Of a DNA stretch of 64,000 nucleotides, positions 1 to 7,626 are shown piece by piece. Origin of the DNA: an uncultured Pelagibacteraceae bacterium (GTDB taxonomy: Bacteria; Pseudomonadota; Alphaproteobacteria; Pelagibacterales; Pelagibacteraceae); contig CACIWH010000001.1 of the NCBI GenBank assembly GCA_902590295.1, positions 1 to 64,000 of the forward strand, written 5' to 3'. A program made the position numbers and the translations under genes. Below the pieces are notes generated by a model. That model was not told the origin of the DNA. It saw only the letters and a list, made by a program, of their open reading frames with translations, and ran no database searches. Within the stretch, counting starts at the first letter, position 1. Each line of letters starts with the position of its first letter.

Positions 1-1064
1 AATAATAATTCAAAAATATAAGTATTAGGATTTCTAACTAAATAAGATTGATCTAAAATATTTTCTATGACATTAGCGTGAACTTCAACTCCAGGAATTG
101 TAATTCCAAGAGGAGTTTTAACTAAGTCGAATAATCCTTGGGCTGATGCACCAATTAAAACATATTTATCTTTAAAAAAGTCTGTTTGAAATTTTCCATC
201 AAATACATCTCCAGCAGAGATATATTGTTTTTTTTGAGGTTGCTTATATTTAATCCAAATAATTCCATTAGGATCAGAATCTACTTTATAGGGTCTTGCA
301 CTTATTCTATTTATTCCAACTTCATTTAATTCGATGTAAATATTTTTTTGATTTGCCCCTACTCGAACCATCTCTAGTCCCATAGTTGGATATATCTTAT
401 TATTAAATCTAACTATCAATGGTAGTGATCTAATTATTCCATCTAATTGATCTAAAAAAGATATTGATCCTAAACCTTTAACTTCTTTTTCTAATTTTTC
501 TAATGAACCAATTGAATATGGATAAGAATAAGTAAATTGTTTTGGATCACCACCTTTAGATAAAAATCTTGCTTTTGCTTTACGATCATAATTTGAATGA
601 GATGGAACGTTACTACCTAAAACTGCAGTTACTGTTTTTGCACCTTTTAATTTATCAGCGAATACATCATCGTGACCTTTTAATTTTTGAAGATCAACAA
701 TATCAGAAGGTATTAAACCATAAGATTTTATAATTTCATCAGGGGATTGTTTATCTTTTTCAGTAAAAAAAATATCGAAACCAATTGCTTTTGGATTTGA
801 GGTTTCAACTTGATCTATAATTTTTGCAAAAACAGATCTACTCCACGGAAACTGACCAAATTTGCCTAAGCTTGTTTCATCAATGTCTATAATCACAACA
901 TCAGTATCTCCCTTTTTTTCAACAAATACTTTTTGATATAAATCAAAGCTTAAATAGGAGATTGATTTAATTATGGAGGGATTAATAATTTTTAATGAAA
1001 TTAGAACTAATAAAATAAATGAAAATATTAAATAATTTAGATTTTTTTCAATAAAAGAACGCAC
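1..1064 (-). CDS. CHASE2-domain sensor protein, 3' end beyond window
   Basis: The reading frame runs off the left edge, so only the N-terminal part (about 354 residues) is seen. It opens with one hydrophobic segment (about residues 7-25, LIFSFILLVLISL-like) and then a long extracytoplasmic sensor region. The motifs VVIIDIDETSLGKFGQ, AIGFDIFF, DVVIID-type strands, GKYVLIGASAQG-like (here DKYVLIGASAQGLFD) and PGVEVHANVIENIL are the CHASE2 hallmarks. CHASE2 proteins usually continue into a membrane region and an adenylate/guanylate cyclase, kinase or phosphodiesterase domain; that part lies outside. No ATG is available near the start; a GTG at 1062-1064 is the best candidate. It lies 55 bases after the FecR gene and probably shares its transcript. 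Output domain unknown. Confidence 0.8.
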   Translation of the reverse strand, partial: MRSFIEKNLNYLIFSFILLVLISLKIINPSIIKSISYLSFDLYQKVFVEKKGDTDVVIIDIDETSLGKFGQFPWSRSVFAKIIDQVETSNPKAIGFDIFFTEKDKQSPDEIIKSYGLIPSDIVDLQKLKGHDDVFADKLKGAKTVTAVLGSNVPSHSNYDRKAKARFLSKGGDPKQFTYSYPYSIGSLEKLEKEVKGLGSISFLDQLDGIIRSLPLIVRFNNKIYPTMGLEMVRVGANQKNIYIELNEVGINRISARPYKVDSDPNGIIWIKYKQPQKKQYISAGDVFDGKFQTDFFKDKYVLIGASAQGLFDLVKTPLGITIPGVEVHANVIENILDQSYLVRNPNTYIFELL

Positions 1065-1119
1065 ATCAACGAGTGTATATCTTAATTGTATAATGTAAAT
1101 CTTTATGAGATTAAGCTAA

Positions 1120-2400
1120 TTATCTCTTCTTCTTTTTATTTCTTTTCTTTTTAGCTTTTCTCTTCTTAGCTGCTTTTTTCTTTTTAGCTACCTTTTTGAT
1201 TTTCTTTTTCTTTTTAGGTTTTGGTTTCTTCTTAACAGCTTTTTTCTTTTTAGGTTTTGGTTTTTTCTTAGCAGCTTTTTTCTTAGGTTTGGCTTTTTTC
1301 TTAACAGCTTTTTTCTTTTTAGGTGCTGCTTTTTTCTTAGCAGCTTTTTTCTTAGGTGCTGCTTTTTTCTTAGTTGCAGCTTTTTTCTTCACAGCTTTCT
1401 TCTTAGCAGGTTTTTTCTTTTCAGCTTTTGCTTTTTTCTTTTTGCCTTTTTTACCCTCTGCTTTTGCTTTTTTCTTTTTGCCTTTTTTGCCTTCTTTTAC
1501 TTTTCCTTTTTTCTTTTTGCCTTCTTTTTTAGCTTCCGCTTTAGCTTTTTTCTTTTTCTTTTTTTCTGCTTTTTTTTCTGTTTTTAACGCAATTTTCTTT
1601 TCTTTATCTTTTTTAATATTCTCTTTAATTATTGATTTAATTTCCTCTTTTTCAAAACCTAAAGATTTTAATTCTTTCTTTAATTCTTTTCTTGCAGCTT
1701 TTCTTGCAATTTTCTTTTCACTTTTATCAACTTTGCTTTTACTCAAAGCTCTCATCTTTTTATTAAACTTTTTAAGTTGAGATCTAGTAATTTTTCTAGC
1801 TTTGTCTGGCGCCTTACCTTTACTCATTGAAGTAACGCTGTAAGGATTGTCTAATAAAGTTTTTCCAAATTTGTTACTTGCTAAAACTGCTCCTGGTCTC
1901 ATGCCAAGTGTATTATTTTTGCCTGGACCAATTAATAAAGTATCAGTTTTACCTTTTGACACTATTGTTTGAAATTCTGTACCTCTTGATCCAAGAGTTC
2001 CTTCTGGAACAGTAACTGTTAAAGCATCTGGATCTTTTTGACTGATTAAACCGGATATAACTTTTAAACTTCCCTGTTTAACGCTTGCAACAATTTTACC
2101 GTCATTAGTTTTTGGGTCATATATAAAAGTATCCATCACAACTTCAGAGTCTTCACCGACAGTAAAAGTTGATTGATCTAAAAGTAAAATTTGTGTTCCT
2201 GAGCCTTGAGCAGCATAAATTGTTTCATTAAGGTAAATTTTATCACCTTCTTTTAATTCTCTTGTTTCAGTTTTTACCGTACCTGAAATTGCTCCAACAA
2301 TACCTACAAGTTGTTTTTCAATTGTAAGTTCCTCCTCTGCATATGAGTTAAAACTCACAATCATCAAAGAGCACAATATTGCTGATAGTAATTTTTTCAT
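1120..2400 (-). CDS. Secreted FecR-domain protein with long lysine-rich tail
   Basis: A 426-residue protein with a clear signal peptide (cleavage predicted after SYA, residue 21), a FecR-like domain at about residues 50-150 (GDKIYLNETIYAAQGSG, LLLDQSTFTVGEDSEV, KQGSLKVISG, PEGTLGSRGTEF), a short linker, and then a strongly basic tail. From about residue 262 to the end it is almost only K with A, G, P and E, in repeats such as KKKAAKKKA, resembling histone H1-like or AlgP-type tails. FecR domains in this architecture are periplasmic structural or signalling modules often encoded next to CHASE2 cyclases and TPR-barrel proteins, as here. The tail could bind an anionic polymer (LPS, peptidoglycan, DNA), but that is inference. 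Same strand and order as its neighbours at 2509-3816 and 1-1064. Confidence 0.85.
   Translation of the reverse strand: MKKLLSAILCSLMIVSFNSYAEEELTIEKQLVGIVGAISGTVKTETRELKEGDKIYLNETIYAAQGSGTQILLLDQSTFTVGEDSEVVMDTFIYDPKTNDGKIVASVKQGSLKVISGLISQKDPDALTVTVPEGTLGSRGTEFQTIVSKGKTDTLLIGPGKNNTLGMRPGAVLASNKFGKTLLDNPYSVTSMSKGKAPDKARKITRSQLKKFNKKMRALSKSKVDKSEKKIARKAARKELKKELKSLGFEKEEIKSIIKENIKKDKEKKIALKTEKKAEKKKKKKAKAEAKKEGKKKKGKVKEGKKGKKKKAKAEGKKGKKKKAKAEKKKPAKKKAVKKKAATKKKAAPKKKAAKKKAAPKKKKAVKKKAKPKKKAAKKKPKPKKKKAVKKKPKPKKKKKIKKVAKKKKAAKKRKAKKKRNKKKKR
1123..1617 (-). repeat. Coding low-complexity repeats (lysine-rich tail)
   Basis: This part of the FecR gene is built from imperfect tandem units. On the plus strand it reads as repeated blocks like ctttttTcttagcagc with long T runs. 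The units encode KKKAAKKKA and KPKPKKKK patterns. Homopolymer-rich tandem coding repeats are prone to length change by slippage, so the tail length may vary between strains. Confidence 0.8.
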
Positions 2401-2508
2401 TTCAAAAAAATAACATTTTTTTCCTAAAAATAAACCATTTTTAACTCAGTTTGATCAGGAAATTTGTTAAGTTTTTACGCACTTTTCGCCTTATTCGATA
2501 ATTTTCTA

Positions 2509-3816
2509 TTAAAATGATTTTGTTAAACTCATTGAAAAAGAATCTGCATGGTAATCATAATTTAGAGTATTTGCCTCTGAAATTACTTTTTCATAAGATA
2601 GGTTTATAAATAAATTTCTATTTTGATCTAATGCAGGAAAGATATCTCCAATAGCTTTGGTTAACATAATATCAAATGTATTTGAAAAATCTGACCTAAG
2701 TCTATCTGAAGCAACGCTCGAGTCTGCTTTTTTATAATCATTGAAACTCATACCATTAGTTATTGCAATATACGCCCATGGGAATGATAAATTTAATCCT
2801 AAACTAAAATCATAAGTTTCATAATCATTACCAGCATCTGCAATTGCATCAGTATCACTGTAACCTAAACCAATGGATGTAGAAATAATTTCTGTAAAAA
2901 TATAATCGTGATTAAATGTATATCCATGACCAATTGCGTTTGTATCTCTTGCAGTGGTATCAGATGAGTTATGATTCCCTTTAGTGTCTGAGTAAGAATA
3001 GCCGTAACTGAATGAGTGTCTTTCTCCAACAGTAAAAAAACCACCTATGCCTATCCCTGTAGAAAAACTGTCTGCATCTGTATGATAATCAGATTTGCTT
3101 ATTGTAAAATATGGACTTAAGCTTTGACCGCCTAATACTGTATCTAAACCAAGAGTTAATCCATAAGATTGAAAATCATCATCATGTTCTTGGTGTTGAT
3201 TAGATGTTGAATGAGAAATGTTTGCTAAGAAAGAAGACTCTTCTCCAATTGGTCTTGTAGCTGAAAAACTTAAGCCTCCACTCGAAGTTTTATCATGCAT
3301 AGGTGAAGTAAATTCTGTAACTTCGCCCTCCTCACTTTGTTTTCTTGTTTTAGATACACTATTAACGTTGTTACTGAATAAACTTGCAATACTAAAATCT
3401 GCATTAAAATTCCATAAACCTGGTTCTTTATCTTTTAAATCTTGCTCTATCTCTTGTAAAGTTTCTAGATCCTCGGACTGAAGATCTGTTCTTAGTTTCA
3501 TTTCTTCAATCAAACTTTTTGCTTTATCTGGAGAGTCAATTTGTACCAAAACTGATAATAAATATAATTTAATTTCAATATTGTCTGGATATAACATTGT
3601 TAATCTTTCAAGTGTTGAGATAGTTTGTTTATAATTACCCATCTTACCTTGTTGCTGAGCATATTTAAGGTTTAAATCAAGATCTCTAGGTTTCTGTAGA
3701 ATTTGCATGTAAGTAATATTTTTTTCTACAGAGAGAGCTGGTAAAATAAAAATTGTTAAAACTAATAAGTTTACAAAAATTATTTTCCAGATGTATTTAG
3801 TCGAGCAAAATTTCAT
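2509..3816 (-). CDS. TPR plus outer-membrane beta-barrel protein (Slam/DUF560-like)
   Basis: A 435-residue exported protein. An N-terminal hydrophobic signal segment (about residues 10-29) is followed by a TPR-like helical region at about residues 35-130 (KMGNYKQTISTLERLTMLYPDN, DSPDKAKSLIEEM). From about residue 140 the sequence alternates polar and hydrophobic residues in strands (FSYGYSYSDTKG, SLGLNLSFPWAYIAI, FINLSYEKVI) and ends in a terminal phenylalanine (SMSLTKSF), the usual outer-membrane barrel signature. This order matches the surface lipoprotein assembly modifier (DUF560) plan, but family membership is inferred from architecture only. It is the first gene of the leftward set with the FecR and CHASE2 genes; such trios recur in proteobacteria. 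Confidence 0.65.
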   Translation of the reverse strand: MKFCSTKYIWKIIFVNLLVLTIFILPALSVEKNITYMQILQKPRDLDLNLKYAQQQGKMGNYKQTISTLERLTMLYPDNIEIKLYLLSVLVQIDSPDKAKSLIEEMKLRTDLQSEDLETLQEIEQDLKDKEPGLWNFNADFSIASLFSNNVNSVSKTRKQSEEGEVTEFTSPMHDKTSSGGLSFSATRPIGEESSFLANISHSTSNQHQEHDDDFQSYGLTLGLDTVLGGQSLSPYFTISKSDYHTDADSFSTGIGIGGFFTVGERHSFSYGYSYSDTKGNHNSSDTTARDTNAIGHGYTFNHDYIFTEIISTSIGLGYSDTDAIADAGNDYETYDFSLGLNLSFPWAYIAITNGMSFNDYKKADSSVASDRLRSDFSNTFDIMLTKAIGDIFPALDQNRNLFINLSYEKVISEANTLNYDYHADSFSMSLTKSF

Positions 3817-3927
3817 AAACCAGCAGAATAGATAAATTGTTTAAAATATCAATTTTTAAAAAGCTATTAAAGACAAGGTAAATTAGAGATTGTTATTAAA
3901 TTTTGGCTTAAAAATTTTTAAATTTTA

Positions 3928-4218
3928 TTATCTATAAATACTCATTGGATCAAAGAAACAATTGTCTCTTTCTTGTGTCTCAAAGAATATTTTAGATAAA
4001 TCTGAGCTATGATATGTTGGACAAATCTTTTCGACTTTTTTTTCCTCAGAAATATTTTTTCTCGCAAGACTTAAGGTATAAGATTTTCCATAAGAAGTTG
4101 TTGCTTGAAGGACGCTACCTGTTTCAACAAGTGTTATGCTTGGACCAAGCATTGCAGTATACTGACTGCAACCTGTTAAAAAAAACAAAGAAGCTATTAT
4201 CAAAAATATTTTTTTCAT
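3928..4218 (-). CDS. Small lipoprotein, function unknown
   Basis: A 96-residue protein with a textbook lipobox: MKK, a hydrophobic stretch and LTGC, placing the lipidated cysteine at residue 16. The mature part has no family I recognise. It includes GPSITLVETGSVLQATTSYGKSYT, a stretch typical of small envelope lipoproteins with a beta-rich start, and two later cysteines (ICPTYH and DNCFFD) that could form a disulfide. It sits between the pilin genes and the TPR-barrel gene on the same strand. A role in envelope or pilus assembly is only suggested by position. Confidence 0.6.
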   Translation of the reverse strand: MKKIFLIIASLFFLTGCSQYTAMLGPSITLVETGSVLQATTSYGKSYTLSLARKNISEEKKVEKICPTYHSSDLSKIFFETQERDNCFFDPMSIYR

Positions 4219-4252
4219 AACCGATTTTAGATAAAATATTTGTTTTACAAAA

Positions 4253-4268
4253 TCAACTTTTAAGTTGA
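4253..4268 (-). terminator. Possible weak terminator after the pilins
   Basis: A perfect 7-base inverted repeat (TCAACTT / AAGTTGA, 2-base loop) lies just after the pilin stop codon. On the minus strand it is followed by TTTTGT. The stem is AT-rich, so termination would be weak. Confidence 0.35.
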
Positions 4269-4275
4269 AGCACTG

Positions 4276-4710
4276 CTAATTACAACCTGATCTGGACGGT
4301 GATCCATTTCTATTTAGTGAAATAACGCAACCGTCACTATCATCTGCGACCGCGGTGTATGTTGCCCCAGTCCCATAAACACAGAATTGAAAATCTATAT
4401 CATCAGGTAAAACATTTTCTCCTGAGAATAAATTAGTTTCTAATTCGCTTGAAGAATCTGCGCCTGCGGTACAAGCACTTGCTGTTCCTGAGGCACTTAT
4501 GAAATATTCACCTGTGCTTGAATATTCTTCTGTTTGAGCTAAAGAAATTTGTTGAAGATAATTTTCTGCTGAACTTTTTTTAGCACCACTAACATATCCA
4601 GTGTAAGCAAGTGTCCCCACAGCTGAAAGTATTCCAATAATGGCGACAACAACTAGAAGCTCTATTAAAGTAAAGCCAGAGCTTCTAGTCATCAAAATTT
4701 TTTTATTCAA
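4276..4710 (-). CDS. Type IV pilin, second of tandem pair
   Basis: A 144-residue prepilin. The short basic leader (MNKKILMTRSSG) ends at the prepilin-peptidase site G/FTLIELLVVVAIIGIL, with the conserved Glu at mature position 5. The hydrophobic N-terminal helix continues to about residue 38, followed by a variable globular head. The head holds cysteines in ACTAG, DFQFCVYG, DGCVIS and the final GCN, so a C-terminal disulfide loop of PilE/PilA type is likely. The gene overlaps the other pilin by 8 bases, so the pair is co-translated. Its first 50 residues nearly repeat those of the neighbour while the head differs. Either may be the major pilin. Confidence 0.88.
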   Translation of the reverse strand: MNKKILMTRSSGFTLIELLVVVAIIGILSAVGTLAYTGYVSGAKKSSAENYLQQISLAQTEEYSSTGEYFISASGTASACTAGADSSSELETNLFSGENVLPDDIDFQFCVYGTGATYTAVADDSDGCVISLNRNGSPSRSGCN

Positions 4711-5161
4711 TTGTTACTTTAGCGGAAAGATCCTCACCACCAGTCTTAGCTGTTTTCATTTTTAAAGTAATGAATGCTGCAGCCCCAGTAGCAGTATCTG
4801 CCTCCGTTGCGGTTAGATATAACTGACCTTCTTCATCCCCAGCTTCACCCACTGTGACACCGTCGCCACTATCGTGAGGATTTTTATCAGAAGAAAAACT
4901 GTCATAAGCAGCAGCCCATAGAGCAGCTGTAGTTAGACCTGAGCAAGCTGTTCCCATTGATTCTCCACTTGGATTTAAATCACATTTTGTGATTTCTGCG
5001 GTCAGAAACTTCACAGCATTTGAATGCATAGTTTTAGAAGAATTCTTTTTTGCTGCACCAGTGTAACCTGTGTAAGCAACTGTTCCTACAGCAGCAAGAA
5101 TTCCAATGATTGCAACAACAACTAGCAATTCAATAAGAGTAAAACCTTTAGTATTTTTCAT
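4703..5161 (-). CDS. Type IV pilin, first of tandem pair
   Basis: A 152-residue prepilin with a very short leader (MKNTKG) before FTLIELLVVVAIIGIL. After the N-terminal helix the head has one cysteine pair (ITKCDLN and GTACSG) and an acidic, glycine-rich loop (HDSGDGVTVGEAGDEEGQ). A good ribosome site (AGAGG) lies about 5 bases before the ATG. This gene is first of the two-pilin unit, with the promoter expected in the 5162-5344 gap shared with the divergent STAS operon. The substrate of PilD (16845-17609) and, when assembled, the pilus fibre or a minor pilin. Confidence 0.88.
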   Translation of the reverse strand: MKNTKGFTLIELLVVVAIIGILAAVGTVAYTGYTGAAKKNSSKTMHSNAVKFLTAEITKCDLNPSGESMGTACSGLTTAALWAAAYDSFSSDKNPHDSGDGVTVGEAGDEEGQLYLTATEADTATGAAAFITLKMKTAKTGGEDLSAKVTIE

Positions 5162-5344
5162 TTAAACCTCTTTATTTATTAATATTAATATAATGTAATT
5201 TTTATAAATATTTTTTCTATATGTAAATACTTTAAAACCCTTTAATTTCTTTATTTTATAGTCAAAAATTTTTTTTCTGGATAAAAATTGTTTTATCTGA
5301 TCATATTGAGCATTATTAAAAATTTGTTAAACTAATCATAAAAT

Positions 5345-5629
5345 ATGTCATATAAAATTGAAGAGGAAGGAAACTCAAGAATAGTTCACTTAACGGGAGA
5401 AATTGATATGGATGTGGCAGATAAAGCAAGGCAAACAATCTTACCTTTAATTGAAGCAGGACATGAGGTGCATTTAAATTTAAGTAAAGTTGATTACATG
5501 GATTCATCTGGAATTTCTGTATTAATCGAAAGTAAAAAATTATCTGAACAAAAAAATACAAAATTTGAATTGGTTGAAGTTAGTAAACCAGTTGAAAAAG
5601 TTTTAGCAATGGCGAGGAAATTTTTATGA
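5345..5629 (+). CDS. STAS-domain anti-sigma-factor antagonist, copy 1
   Basis: A 94-residue single STAS domain of the SpoIIAA/RsbV type. The loop YMDSSGISVLIES (residues 51-63) carries the conserved Asp53 and phosphorylatable Ser54/Ser55 expected in partner-switching antagonists. In known systems the unphosphorylated form binds an RsbW-type kinase and frees its target; a SpoIIE phosphatase reverses the phosphorylation. It starts a three-gene unit with a paralog and an RsbW-like ATPase; its stop overlaps the next start (ATGA). The operon is divergent from the pilins. Confidence 0.9.
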   Translation: MSYKIEEEGNSRIVHLTGEIDMDVADKARQTILPLIEAGHEVHLNLSKVDYMDSSGISVLIESKKLSEQKNTKFELVEVSKPVEKVLAMARKFL

Positions 5630-5925
5630 GTTACAAAGTTACTGAAGAAGGAAATATAGCAACTATCCATCTTGATGGTGAGATAGACATGGATGTAACG
5701 GAAAAAGCAAAAGAAGTAATTTTTCCTCATATCGATGCTGGGAAAGAGGTTCATTTAAATTTAAGTAATGTGCAATACATGGACTCTTCAGGAATATCTG
5801 TATTAATTGAAAGTCATCAAAAGGCGTTAGAAAAAAGTACAAAAGTAATAATCAAAGATGTGAGCAAGTCTGTTCTTAAAGTTATTATGATGGCAAAATT
5901 AGAACAAATACTAAACCTAGAATAA
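5626..5925 (+). CDS. STAS-domain anti-sigma-factor antagonist, copy 2
   Basis: A 99-residue STAS domain, clearly a tandem duplicate of the preceding gene. Both begin MSYK, share GEIDMDV at residues 18-24, EVHLNLS at 41-47 and YMDSSGISVLIES at 51-63, with the phosphorylation site kept in both. They differ mainly in the last third (copy 2 ends KVIMMAKLEQILNLE). Two antagonists for one kinase could integrate two phosphatase inputs, and two SpoIIE-type phosphatases are present in this window. Translationally coupled to copy 1; 6 bases separate it from the ATPase gene. Confidence 0.9.
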   Translation: MSYKVTEEGNIATIHLDGEIDMDVTEKAKEVIFPHIDAGKEVHLNLSNVQYMDSSGISVLIESHQKALEKSTKVIIKDVSKSVLKVIMMAKLEQILNLE

Positions 5926-5931
5926 AATTTT

Positions 5932-6363
5932 ATGAGTGAAATTGCTCACCAAGATCATACAGAAAAAAAAGCATTTTTAGTAGACACATCTAGTTTAAGA
6001 GAGGTAAGAACTTTTTGTAGGGATGTTTTTGAAAAACTTCATATTCAACAAGAATTAAAAGATGAGTTAGTATTAGCTATTGCTGAGGCTGCACAAAATA
6101 TTGTGAAGCATGCTTTTAAAAATGCCGCTAAACCAAATGAATTAATGGTGGTAGAAATCAGTTGTGAAAATAACAAACTCCAAATTGCATTTTATGATAG
6201 AGGTACTCCAGTAGATCCAAAGAAAGTAAAACACAGAGAAATAGACAATGTTAAGCCTGGGGGCTTAGGCACATTTTTTATTCAAGAAATAATGGATGCT
6301 GTAGAATTTAAGGATGGAAAAAAACCTTGGATCAATCATTTGGTTTTAACTAAACAATTATAA
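5932..6363 (+). CDS. RsbW-like serine kinase / anti-sigma regulatory ATPase
   Basis: A 143-residue GHKL-fold (HATPase_c) protein. The N box is in LVLAIAEAAQNIVKHA (about residues 45-60), the G1 box is FYDRGTPVDP (about 106) and the G2 box is PGGLGTFF (about 121-128). Size and motifs fit RsbW/SpoIIAB-type kinases that phosphorylate STAS antagonists and bind a target, classically a sigma factor. It is the third gene of the STAS unit and ends 3 bases before the convergent pilC gene. No SigB-like sigma gene is adjacent, so its target is open. Confidence 0.85.
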   Translation: MSEIAHQDHTEKKAFLVDTSSLREVRTFCRDVFEKLHIQQELKDELVLAIAEAAQNIVKHAFKNAAKPNELMVVEISCENNKLQIAFYDRGTPVDPKKVKHREIDNVKPGGLGTFFIQEIMDAVEFKDGKKPWINHLVLTKQL

Positions 6364-6366
6364 TTT

Positions 6367-7611
6367 TTAACCAATTAAAGCACCTACGTTAAATATTGGA
6401 GAGTACATTGCAATCATTAATCCACCAATCATTAAACCCATAAACACAATCATAATAGGTTCTATTAGGGCAGACAAATTTTCAACTACAGTATCAAATT
6501 CTGCTTCATAATATTTCGCAACTGATCCAAACATTTCATCAAGTTGTCCTGTTTGTTCGCCTACAGATATTAATTGACTAAATGTTGGAGGAAAAAGTGG
6601 ATCTCTCAAAAATAATTTTGTCAAAGTATCTCCTGAGAAAACACCTTTCTTAACATTTTCTAAAGACTCTAATACAACAACATTGTTACTTACAGATTTT
6701 GCGATTTCTATACTTTCTAACAAGTTCACACCTGCTGCACTTAAATTTCCCATAATTAAGGAAATTCTTGCCAACATAGATTTTAATATCATGTCGCCGA
6801 ATATAGGAAGTTTTAAAACTTGCTTATGCCAAGCGTATTTTAACTTTTCATTTCTTGCAGTTAAATACCTAAAAGTGATTACAAAAGTTATAATACTTAA
6901 GAGCAGTATCATCCCTCCCGCTCCTCTTAAAAAATCACTCATTGCCATGATTGTTGCAGTTGCTGCAGGTAGCTCTATCCCCATTCCATCATACATTTTA
7001 GCAAAAACTGGAACTACTTTGATTAACATGAAGGCACTAACGGTAATTGCGACTGTGAACATAATACCTGGATACATTAGTGCACCTTTAATTTTTTTCT
7101 TAATATTTTCTTTTTTTTCAAGAGAATCTACAATCTTTAATAAGAAAACATCCAGCTTACCGCTGGCTTCACCTGCTTTAATTAGATTGACATATATATT
7201 ATCAAACAGTTCAGGATATTTCTCGAAACACTTTGAGAGAGTAACTCCACCCTCCAAACTTTTTCTAATATCCTCTACAACCTCTTTCATTGCAGGGCTT
7301 TCAAGCTGATCTCTCAACATTGTTAAAACTTGAAGAATTGGCAATCCTGCCTTAACCATAGTTGCAAATTGCTTGGAAAAAATCAAAACATCTTCAACTT
7401 TTGCTTTCTTTTTGCCAAATAAAGAAAAACTACTTTTCTTCTTTTCACCTTTTTTTTCATCTTTTTTTTTACCTTTGGCAGCTCTAACTAAATTAGTGAT
7501 TATTATTTTTTGTTCTTTGAGTTTGTGAGAAGCCTCATCGGAATTAATGGCCTCAATTTCACCTTCTACATACTTACCGTCAGAAATTCCTTTATATGCA
7601 AAAGTATCCAT
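6367..7611 (-). CDS. pilC: Type IV pilus inner-membrane platform protein PilC
   Basis: A 414-residue T2SSF-family protein with the usual two cytoplasmic repeats and membrane segments (about residues 180-205, 222-245 and 376-402). KQFATMVKAGLPILQVL and LEGGVTLSKCFEKYPELF, then the second-repeat counterparts LLESIEIAKSV and FSQLISVGEQTGQLDEMF, are characteristic. It anchors the assembly ATPase and moves pilin subunits into the fibre. A lysine-rich insert (residues about 44-70) sits between the N-terminal domain and the first repeat. Last gene of the pilM-pilC run; separated by 15 bases from pilB. Confidence 0.93.
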   Translation of the reverse strand: MDTFAYKGISDGKYVEGEIEAINSDEASHKLKEQKIIITNLVRAAKGKKKDEKKGEKKKSSFSLFGKKKAKVEDVLIFSKQFATMVKAGLPILQVLTMLRDQLESPAMKEVVEDIRKSLEGGVTLSKCFEKYPELFDNIYVNLIKAGEASGKLDVFLLKIVDSLEKKENIKKKIKGALMYPGIMFTVAITVSAFMLIKVVPVFAKMYDGMGIELPAATATIMAMSDFLRGAGGMILLLSIITFVITFRYLTARNEKLKYAWHKQVLKLPIFGDMILKSMLARISLIMGNLSAAGVNLLESIEIAKSVSNNVVVLESLENVKKGVFSGDTLTKLFLRDPLFPPTFSQLISVGEQTGQLDEMFGSVAKYYEAEFDTVVENLSALIEPIMIVFMGLMIGGLMIAMYSPIFNVGALIG

Positions 7612-7626
7612 AACAAATTAATTATT

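Noticed and set aside
1196..1780. Plus-strand frame rich in Phe opposite the FecR tail
   Set aside because: It is the antisense of the lysine repeats; Phe-only composition and a secreted FecR protein on the other strand make it a shadow.
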